Assembly (NCBI GenBank): GCA_023263465.1
Contig: JALQWV010000138.1
Coordinates: 1-6,659 of the forward strand
Reading direction: 5' to 3'
Length of the DNA: 6,659 bases
Source: Ilumatobacteraceae bacterium
GTDB lineage: Bacteria > Actinomycetota > Acidimicrobiia > Acidimicrobiales > Ilumatobacteraceae
Below, piece after piece: positions 1 through 4,611 of the stretch (position 1 is the first letter of the stretch; each line of letters opens with the position of its first letter). The notes under the pieces were generated by a model. That model saw nothing but the letters and a program-made list of their open reading frames with translations. It did not search any database and had not been told where the DNA came from. Position numbers and translations under genes: made by a program.

Positions 1-120
1 GTCAACGAGCACACGTGGCGCTATTTCAGTTTTGCCTCAAATAGCGAAGTTGAAGTGACAGTTGATGATCACGGATTCGTCACCGACGAACCGAATTCGT
101 TTGTGCGCGTTATTCAGTAA
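1..120 (+). CDS. 3' end of an unidentified protein gene
   Basis: An open frame enters at base 1 and ends at TAA 118-120, giving the last 39 residues of a protein that starts before the window. The tail reads as alternating polar and hydrophobic beta-strand sequence (EVEVTV, then DDHGFVTDEPNSFVRV). The pattern of a strand, then VD-x-x-GFV and a final aromatic-x-R, faintly resembles the C-terminus of the DUF1089 putative glycolipid-binding family, but 39 residues are too few to name it. Its end overlaps the oppositely oriented serine hydrolase gene by 11 bases (110-120), so the two genes converge with no terminator space between them. Confidence 0.6.
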   Translation, partial: VNEHTWRYFSFASNSEVEVTVDDHGFVTDEPNSFVRVIQ

Positions 121-1348
121 TTGACTGATACACCAAACTGCGCAAGAACGGGCGAATGGGATGCGTTGTTGATGGCATTAACTGCGTGAAGAACATTGCA
201 GTGATCTCTTCCACTGGGTCGATCCAAAACGCGGTGCTCGCCATGCCACCCCAGCTGTATGTGCCGTTTGAACAGGCAACCTTGGTTTTCGCTTGATCAA
301 TGACCACTGCGAAGCCAAGTCCGAACCCAAGTCCGTCATAAAACACTTCTTCGCCCATCGGCCTACCCCAATCGGAAATGTCTTTGTTTCCCGGAATGTG
401 ATTTAGCGTCATCAGATCTATCGTTGTTGGGGAAACAATGCGCACGCCGTTGAGTTCGCCGCCATTTTCTAACATCTGCAAAAACTTCCAATAGTCGGCT
501 GCTGTCGACACCAATCCACCACCACCAGAGTCCCATGAACGTTGCGTGATTACTTGGTTTTCAATAGCCGTGTAACGAATCTTTTTCGCTGGTGAAGGAT
601 CAAACGCGTACAGCGCTGCAAGTCGTGACTGCTTGGCAGGTTCCACATAGAACGATGTGTCGTTCATACCGAGTGGTCCAAGAATTCGCTTCTGGAAAAA
701 ATCACCCAATCTCATGCCGGAAATAACTTCGACCAAACGGCCCACGACATCAGTTGCCACGCTGTAGTTCCAGGACGTTCCAGGCTCAAATACCAGCGGC
801 ATTGCCGCGAAGTTGTCGCACACTTGCTCGAGTGTTGGATTGGGGTTCTCTTTCGCAAACTCGGCCTCACGTGTTCGATAAATGGCATCTGTTGCGTCGT
901 AAAAGTTGAACCCGTAGGTCAATCCAGCAGTGTGCGTGAGCAAATGCCACACGCGCATTGGGGCGCGTGAGGGTGTCGTAATTGGCTTCATCGATGAGCC
1001 ACCTGCAAACACGCGAATGTTTCCAAATGACGGTATGTACTTGCTCACTTCATCGGTGAGTTGAATCTTTCCCTCTTCAACCAACATCATCAACGCAATT
1101 GATGTGATGGGTTTTGTCATGGAATAAATGCGATACATCGTGTCTTGCTCAATCGGAAGCTTCGCTTCCGAATCGCGCATGCCATATGTACTGCTATGCA
1201 CAATTTGCCCATAGCGAGCAACTGCTATGTGATAACCCGGCAAACGGCCGTCGTCTACGTAATCCTTGAAGTGCGAGTCAATTCGAGCAAGACGCTCTGC
1301 ACTCATACCTACTTCTTTTGGATCGATGGTGACTCTCAGTTCGCTCAT
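110..1348 (-). CDS. Serine hydrolase, class C beta-lactamase/esterase family
   Basis: This is a 412-residue protein of the beta-lactamase-related serine hydrolase family (PF00144, EstB/LovD-like). The expected active-site elements are present in order: S76-M-T-K79 (nucleophile and general base, SxxK), Y195-S-V (the YxN-type motif, esterase variant) and W366-G-G, which replaces the KTG box of true beta-lactamases as in EstB-type esterases. A WHLLTHTAGL segment near residue 134 and an FWIDP segment after the WGG are also family-typical. There is no signal peptide or lipobox, so it is probably cytoplasmic and acts on esters or amides; the substrate cannot be read. I chose the ATG at 1346-1348 over an upstream in-frame ATG at 1367-1369. 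The later start forms an ATGA overlap with the galU stop and has GAAGGG nine bases upstream, whereas the earlier one would overlap galU by 25 bases. It is translationally coupled to galU. Confidence 0.92.
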   Translation of the reverse strand: MSELRVTIDPKEVGMSAERLARIDSHFKDYVDDGRLPGYHIAVARYGQIVHSSTYGMRDSEAKLPIEQDTMYRIYSMTKPITSIALMMLVEEGKIQLTDEVSKYIPSFGNIRVFAGGSSMKPITTPSRAPMRVWHLLTHTAGLTYGFNFYDATDAIYRTREAEFAKENPNPTLEQVCDNFAAMPLVFEPGTSWNYSVATDVVGRLVEVISGMRLGDFFQKRILGPLGMNDTSFYVEPAKQSRLAALYAFDPSPAKKIRYTAIENQVITQRSWDSGGGGLVSTAADYWKFLQMLENGGELNGVRIVSPTTIDLMTLNHIPGNKDISDWGRPMGEEVFYDGLGFGLGFAVVIDQAKTKVACSNGTYSWGGMASTAFWIDPVEEITAMFFTQLMPSTTHPIRPFLRSLVYQSITE

Positions 1349-2211
1349 GACACTATGCCCTTCAACCAATTTCGTAATTCTGTTCCTACATCTGACCGCT
1401 TCAACGTGAGTTCAACAACAGTCTGCAACCAGCCCATCGGTGTTCCCGTGTCGTGTCGCTCAATATCGCTCACTACTCCATCTACTGTTCGCGCATGTGC
1501 ACCAATCAGTAACGCATCGGTTAACTGAATTTCGCCACTTGGCGCAGGTGCAAGCGATTCCAGAATGTCAAACATGTCAGGTGCAAGCACGTAACGACCA
1601 ATAATGATGATGTCACTTGGCGCATCTTCAATTTTTGGTTTTTCAACAACTCCCGTAATCGTTACTTCACCATTGGCACCCGTTGTTCCTGTGGTGGTGA
1701 TTACACCATATGCACTCACTTCATCTTTTGGAACACGTTTCAGTCCAACTACGGTCTTACCCGTTGCGTTGTGCATCTGCGACATCTGCGACAACAAGGA
1801 AGAGTCGCCCATAATTTCATCTGGCAGCAACAAAGCAAACGCTTCTTCGCCAACTGCTGCACGTGCGCACGAAACCGCATGGCCAAGGCCGCGCGGCTTG
1901 TCTTGATAGGCAATGCTGATGCGGACATCGCTACCAATGCGCGCCAACCTGTCGGCAAGTTCGGTGCGTCCGCTTTTGCGAACGCGCTCCACTGTGTCGT
2001 GTGATGGCTTGAGGTACTCCTCAATGCCCGGCTTGGCCACGTTCGACACCACCACAATGTGTTCAACACCAGCCCCAATTGCCTCATCCATCACCAACTG
2101 CAACGCGGGCGTGTCAAAAATGGGCATCAGTTCCTTGGGCACTGCTTTAGTTGCGGGAAGGAACCTGGTGCCCAATCCGGCAGCAGGAATCACAGCAGTG
2201 CGCAGAGCCAT
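1345..2211 (-). CDS. galU: UTP--glucose-1-phosphate uridylyltransferase (GalU)
   Basis: This 288-residue enzyme makes UDP-glucose and pyrophosphate from UTP and glucose-1-phosphate, the activated sugar for glycans, glycolipids and UDP-galactose. It has the nucleotidyltransferase signature A11-G-L-G-T-R-F-L-P-A-T-K-A-V-P-K26 near the N-terminus, QDKPRGLGHAV at 103-113, the metal-binding stretch LLLPDE around D131, VVEKP at 188-192, GRYVLAPDMFDIL at 205-217, GEIQLTDAL at 226-234 and a DTGTPMGWL segment near 254-262. Length matches the family. The ATG at 2211 is preceded by AGGA (2219-2222, minus) with seven bases between. It leads a two-gene minus-strand unit with the serine hydrolase, and its promoter would have to lie in the 26-base gap or inside the divergent FmdB-like gene. 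In many actinobacteria, as I recall, galU sits near formyltetrahydrofolate cyclo-ligase and moeA; here the downstream partner is a hydrolase instead. Confidence 0.96.
   Translation of the reverse strand: MALRTAVIPAAGLGTRFLPATKAVPKELMPIFDTPALQLVMDEAIGAGVEHIVVVSNVAKPGIEEYLKPSHDTVERVRKSGRTELADRLARIGSDVRISIAYQDKPRGLGHAVSCARAAVGEEAFALLLPDEIMGDSSLLSQMSQMHNATGKTVVGLKRVPKDEVSAYGVITTTGTTGANGEVTITGVVEKPKIEDAPSDIIIIGRYVLAPDMFDILESLAPAPSGEIQLTDALLIGAHARTVDGVVSDIERHDTGTPMGWLQTVVELTLKRSDVGTELRNWLKGIVS
1358..1363 (-). promoter_or_regulatory. Ribosome binding site for the serine hydrolase
   Basis: GAAGGG on the minus strand, inside the end of galU, lies nine bases before the ATG at 1348. It supports that ATG, which overlaps the galU stop as ATGA, over the in-frame ATG at 1369. 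Confidence 0.55.
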
Positions 2212-2221
2212 ACCTGCATCC

Positions 2222-2227
2222 TAGAAT
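2222..2227 (+). promoter_or_regulatory. Possible -10 box for the FmdB-like gene
   Basis: TAGAAT, one mismatch from TATAAT, ends ten bases before the ATG at 2238. That would give a 5' leader of only about three to four bases and fits the absence of any Shine-Dalgarno sequence upstream of this start. No good -35 is visible at the usual distance, which lies in the galU start. The box shares base 2222 with the galU ribosome binding site on the other strand (AGGA, 2219-2222). Confidence 0.35.
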
Positions 2228-2237
2228 TACTGGTCTT

Positions 2238-2507
2238 ATGCCAACGTATGTCTACAAATTCATTGACTCTGGCGAGACCATTGAAGTGCAGCAGGCATTC
2301 TCTGACGATCCACTCACTGAAATGGCACACCCCGTAGACGGTGTGGTGAAACCAGTGAAAAAGGTGTTCACCCCCGTCGGGGTGTCATTTAAGGGTGGCG
2401 GCTTCTACAAGACCGATTCGGGTTCTTCATCGAAGTCAACAAGCAGTGCAGCAACGCCAGCCGCTCCCGCAGCCCCAGCAACTTCGGCCACTCCTTCAAC
2501 CGAATAG
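2238..2507 (+). CDS. FmdB-family small protein lacking the zinc-ribbon cysteines
   Basis: This 89-residue protein clearly belongs to the FmdB/zinc-ribbon family (CxxC_CXXC_SSSS type): it opens MPTYVYK, has the central QAFSDDPLTE segment (residues 19-28) and then KKVFTPVGVSFKGGGFYKTDS (split here: KKVFTPVGV at 41-49, SFKGGGFYKTD at 50-60). Family members normally hold zinc with two CxxC pairs, the first at residues 8 and 11 and the second just after the PLT segment. Here residues 8 and 11 are Phe and Ser, the second pair is replaced by MAHPVDG (29-35), and the whole protein contains no cysteine. Residues 61-89 are a disordered Ser, Ala, Pro and Thr tail. The function of the family is poorly known, with early members linked to regulation of amide metabolism. 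The start is fixed by the conserved MPTY; no ribosome binding site precedes it. It lies 58 bases upstream of the SAF-domain gene and is probably co-transcribed with it. Confidence 0.88.
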   Translation: MPTYVYKFIDSGETIEVQQAFSDDPLTEMAHPVDGVVKPVKKVFTPVGVSFKGGGFYKTDSGSSSKSTSSAATPAAPAAPATSATPSTE

Positions 2508-2534
2508 TTCGCGCCTCTAGTAGTCGGGGGCTTC

Positions 2535-2583
2535 CATGCGTTGCATGAGGTGAACACATCAGTGCATGAACGAACTCATGCAC
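2535..2583 (+). repeat. TGCATGA repeats and a start-codon hairpin before the SAF gene
   Basis: GTGCATGA (2562-2569) and TCATGCAC (2576-2583) form a perfect 8-bp inverted repeat with a 6-base loop, and the SAF gene ATG (2566-2568) lies in the left arm. A second copy of TGCATGA at 2542-2548 lies exactly 21 bases before the one at 2563-2569 and runs into the only Shine-Dalgarno-like sequence, GAGGTG (2547-2552). The right arm could pair with either copy. A smaller hairpin, CATGC-GTT-GCATG (2535-2547), competes for the first copy. It could act as RNA, exposing or hiding the ribosome binding site and start, or as a DNA operator. There is no U-tract, so it does not look like a terminator. Confidence 0.55.
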
Positions 2584-3186
2584 CGACTGCAGCCAGTATT
2601 CCGTTTCGCCGAACGCATGTACCGAGAGTTATGTCGCAATCGTCAGAGGCAACATGCTGTCATTACTGGGTTGGCTGTACTTGCAGCAGCGATCTACGCA
2701 CTCTCACTTACTCAACTCCATCAGCAGCGTGACGCCCTGGGAGACTTCGTGCTTGTGCACGTGGTGACTGCCGACATCTCCGCTGGTCAACCAATCTCAC
2801 CGCAGAACACCAAAACGTTCAGTATGCCCAAACAGTTTGTGCTGCCATCAACTCGAACTGCACTTCCGACGTCGCTTACCGCTACAAGCGATATCAGCGC
2901 AGGTGACATCATTAGTCTGCAAAACTCTTTAGCCGCGGGCGAAGGTGCCTCTGTTCCTGCAGGAATGCGCGCGGTATCTATTGTTCCTCGCGTCGCCATG
3001 CCCGCACTTTCAACAGGATCATTTGTTGACATCATCGCCAACGGTCAAGTCATTGCGGCACGTGGAATCATTCTCTCGTCATTAGCAAACAACGTCGGGG
3101 TCGTCGTTGCTGTACCCGAACAATTGGCACCTGCAGTTGCTAGCGCTTCATCTCTAGGCGAAGCGTCGCTCGTTATTTCAAATTAG
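2566..3186 (+). CDS. Membrane-anchored SAF-domain protein, CpaB/RcpC-like
   Basis: This 206-residue protein has a basic cytoplasmic N-terminus (residues 1-30, many Arg and His), one membrane segment at about 31-48 (AVITGLAVLAAAIYALSL), and an outer portion carrying an SAF-type domain at about 64-122 (VVTADISAGQPIS, then ATSDISAGDIISLQNS). A CpaB-like C-terminal part follows: VPAGMRAVSIVPRV at 130-143, GSFVDIIANG at 151-160, VAVPEQLAPAVASAS at 181-195. CpaB/RcpC proteins help assemble Flp/Tad pili, but no pilus genes are nearby, and actinobacteria often carry a lone SAF protein beside an FmdB gene, so the role is open. A stop at 2551-2553 closes the frame upstream, making the ATG at 2566 the first start; ATG 2578 is an alternative. 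The GAGGTG ribosome-binding candidate is 13 bases away, further than usual. Its TAG shares TTAG (3183-3186) with the uppP stop. Confidence 0.85.
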   Translation: MNELMHRLQPVFRFAERMYRELCRNRQRQHAVITGLAVLAAAIYALSLTQLHQQRDALGDFVLVHVVTADISAGQPISPQNTKTFSMPKQFVLPSTRTALPTSLTATSDISAGDIISLQNSLAAGEGASVPAGMRAVSIVPRVAMPALSTGSFVDIIANGQVIAARGIILSSLANNVGVVVAVPEQLAPAVASASSLGEASLVISN

Positions 3187-4013
3187 CGAAATGAAGTCGA
3201 GAGCAGGGCAAGAACAGTAATTCCTGCGACAAAGCGGTACATCACAAATGGTGTAAAGCTTCGCGAGCGAAGCAAGCGAATCATTCCCCACATGGCAATC
3301 CATCCAGAAATTCCTGCCGAGATGATTCCCACAATCATCGGAATAATGAGACCGTCCGGAATTCCGTCGCTTGCCAGCTTCGTCAATTTGAGCAGCACTG
3401 CCCCACCAATAACCGGCACACTCATGAGGAAACTCACACGTGCGGCCGCATCACGCGAAAAGCCAAACTTGCGAGCAGCGGTAATGGTAATTCCCGACCG
3501 TGACGTTCCTGGATTAAGCGCAAGAACTTGAGCAGCGCCAATGAGCAGTGCATCGCGCGAATTAAAACTCTCAACATCACGGGTTCCTGTTTGCCTATCT
3601 GCCCACACCAACACCACGCCAAACACCATGAGAGAAATTGCAATCAATGCTGGCGTTCCCAGTTTCTTGGTAATCCAGTCCTCAGCAAGAGCACCGGCAA
3701 TTCCGGCCGGTACAGCAGACAGAACAAACATCCATGCACGTTTCCCGATTTTCGTATTTGCCCTTTTCGGCGTGACGACTACTTGTATTCCCTCGCGCAC
3801 ATAGGGAATCAAATCTGCGCGTAGGTAAAACAACACAGCGACCAATGTTCCAAGGTGCAGTGCAGCATCAAAAGCCCGCTGAGTTTCTACGTTGCTGAAA
3901 TCGTTCCAGCCAAACAGCCATGGAGCGAGAACGAGGTGTCCGCTCGACGAAATAGGCAAGAACTCGGTGAGCCCTTGCACCAGGCCAAGAACGATTGCGT
4001 GGAAAATCGACAC
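3183..4013 (-). CDS. uppP: Undecaprenyl-diphosphatase (UppP/BacA)
   Basis: This 276-residue polytopic membrane enzyme removes a phosphate from undecaprenyl diphosphate, recycling the lipid carrier used for peptidoglycan and other envelope polymers; overproduction of the family gives bacitracin resistance. The first signature is QGLTEFLPISSSGHL (13-27), containing E17, S23 and H26, which correspond to E. coli E21, S27 and H30; E. coli E17 is Gln here. The second is NPGTSRSG (167-174), with R172 matching E. coli R174. Hydrophobic segments lie at about 45-63, 94-110, 122-138, 194-212, 222-246 and 257-273. The start is GTG at 4011-4013: a stop at 4017-4019 closes the frame just upstream, and translation from here begins MSIFHAIVLG as in relatives. 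The overlapping ATG at 4018-4020 is out of frame. The gene is divergent from the 82-residue orphan and converges on the SAF gene with a 4-base overlap. Confidence 0.96.
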   Translation of the reverse strand: MSIFHAIVLGLVQGLTEFLPISSSGHLVLAPWLFGWNDFSNVETQRAFDAALHLGTLVAVLFYLRADLIPYVREGIQVVVTPKRANTKIGKRAWMFVLSAVPAGIAGALAEDWITKKLGTPALIAISLMVFGVVLVWADRQTGTRDVESFNSRDALLIGAAQVLALNPGTSRSGITITAARKFGFSRDAAARVSFLMSVPVIGGAVLLKLTKLASDGIPDGLIIPMIVGIISAGISGWIAMWGMIRLLRSRSFTPFVMYRFVAGITVLALLSTSFR

Positions 4014-4018
4014 CCCTC
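4014..4018 (-). promoter_or_regulatory. uppP ribosome binding site set tightly against GTG
   Basis: GAGGG reads directly into the GTG start, leaving about one base after the GAGG core, much closer than usual. The six bases TGAGGG (4014-4019, minus strand) are matched perfectly by CCCTCA upstream (4044-4049, minus strand), so the leader could fold over its own ribosome binding site. Confidence 0.3.
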
Positions 4019-4050
4019 ATGCTTACACCAGATTTATGAGTCCTGAGGGT

Positions 4051-4074
4051 TATCGTTGCTTATCTGCAACGGTA
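4051..4074. promoter_or_regulatory. 9-bp dyad in the uppP/orphan divergent gap
   Basis: TATCGTTGC (4051-4059) and GCAACGGTA (4066-4074) are inverted copies with one mismatch (a G-U wobble if RNA), separated by TTATCT. The dyad sits centrally in the 88-base gap, 37 bases before the uppP start and 27 before the orphan's ATG, so a bound repressor could control both genes. The rest of the gap (4014-4101) shows no strong sigma-70 hexamer pair on either strand. There is no U-tract, so a terminator is unlikely. Confidence 0.45.
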
Positions 4075-4101
4075 CATCACTGAGAAATTGAGCCATTCGC
4101 C

Positions 4102-4350
4102 ATGGAACTTGAAATCGAACTCACCGAGGACCCGATCAAGCCAAGCCTCACCACTCAACCCAACGGTCGCCTGAGACTGAGTTTTCATTGGCGAGACGAA
4201 ATCCGAAGGGTTCTTGACCTGGTCTCCCACCCATTACGCAGCGACGTAAAGGATGGATTTATTGAGTTGTGGTCATGCGACGAATCGTCCCGAAGCTTCG
4301 AACAAGTGAACGAAACGACGGTGCTGATTCGGTCAAAGAAAGACGATTAG
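4102..4350 (+). CDS. Hypothetical 82-residue acidic protein
   Basis: I do not recognise this protein. It starts MELEIELTEDP and reads as beta strand (2-8), beta strand (23-30, RLRLSFHW), an amphipathic helix (31-43, DEIRRVLDLVSHP), then two strands (about 51-58 and 68-77) and a charged KKDD end. It has one cysteine, no membrane segment and no signal peptide. ATG 4102 is the first start after a frame stop at 4081-4083, but no convincing ribosome binding site or near -10 precedes it. Codon use is mixed like the neighbours', and the frame exactly fills the space between the uppP gap and the HTH gene, ending in a TTAG shared with that gene's stop. These points favour a real gene, though a short ORF without a recognised homologue stays uncertain. 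Confidence 0.55.
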   Translation: MELEIELTEDPIKPSLTTQPNGRLRLSFHWRDEIRRVLDLVSHPLRSDVKDGFIELWSCDESSRSFEQVNETTVLIRSKKDD

Positions 4351-4580
4351 TCGAACTGAACACCGAGAGCGGTGAGCACCTCTAAAGGCGAAGCATTTAA
4401 ACCATTGCACAACTTTGGCAGCAGATCGATGGACGGACGCGTTTCAAAAGCGAAGTAACGGTACAGATTTCCGCGGTTAAGGTCGCATGCCTCGGCAACC
4501 GCCTGAAGACTTGAATATTCGTGCTCATCCATTTTTTGATATAGCCAGTCAAGGCCGACAACTTTGGTACTTTTTGCCAC
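4347..4580 (-). CDS. Short Cro/C1-type helix-turn-helix protein
   Basis: From the GTG at 4578-4580 the product is 77 residues, MAKSTKVVGLDWLYQKM onward. Residues 23-45 give a helix, turn and helix (LQAVAEACDL, N35-R-G-N, LYRYFAF), followed by PSIDLLPKLCNGLNASPLEVLTALG (split: PSIDLLPKLC 49-58, NGLNASPLEVLTALG 59-73), the usual end of an XRE/Cro-C1 domain: fixed Pro-Ser, then a helix with regular leucines and a P-x-E-V-L-x-x-L-G close. It is just one DNA-binding domain with no effector part, so it may act as a dimer, an accessory regulator or an antitoxin-like protein. The frame can extend to a GTG at 4622, overlapping pmbA, but that version has an odd hydrophobic leader and no ribosome binding site. 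The 4580 start has a well-spaced -10. It is 31 bases downstream of pmbA on the same strand. Confidence 0.75.
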   Translation of the reverse strand: MAKSTKVVGLDWLYQKMDEHEYSSLQAVAEACDLNRGNLYRYFAFETRPSIDLLPKLCNGLNASPLEVLTALGVQFD

Positions 4581-4586
4581 AAAAAC

Positions 4587-4592
4587 AAAATA
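4587..4592 (-). promoter_or_regulatory. Extended -10 giving a leaderless HTH mRNA
   Basis: The minus strand reads TGC-TATTTT, then six bases (GTTTTT), then the GTG at 4580. TATTTT keeps the T, A and final T of the -10 box and has the TG-n extension. The spacing would put the first transcribed base at the GTG itself, the classic leaderless layout common in actinobacteria. A 5-bp inverted pair (TTTGC 4593-4597, GCAAA 4573-4577) brackets the box and start and could be an autoregulatory site. No clear -35 is present. Confidence 0.45.
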
Positions 4593-4611
4593 GCAAACAG
4601 GTAGAGCGGGG

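Noticed and set aside
110..1348. True beta-lactamase (antibiotic resistance)
   Set aside because: There is no signal peptide, and the third motif is WGG instead of KTG, which points to an esterase-like member of the family.
1367..1369. Upstream ATG for the serine hydrolase
   Set aside because: It would overlap galU by 25 bases and add MVEGHSV with no homology value; the ATGA start at 1348 has a better-spaced ribosome binding site.
1145..1528. Plus-strand open frame opposite the serine hydrolase and galU
   Set aside because: It is antisense to two well-supported genes and its translation has no recognisable family pattern.
2513..2531. Possible terminator after the FmdB-like gene (GCCTC/GGGGC with a wobble)
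   Set aside because: The stem is only five base pairs including a G-U, and no run of T follows.
4581..4611. T-rich stretch after pmbA as a rho-independent terminator
   Set aside because: Only a four-base stem (GGTA/TACC) precedes it. The T-rich run is better explained as the -10 region of the HTH gene.
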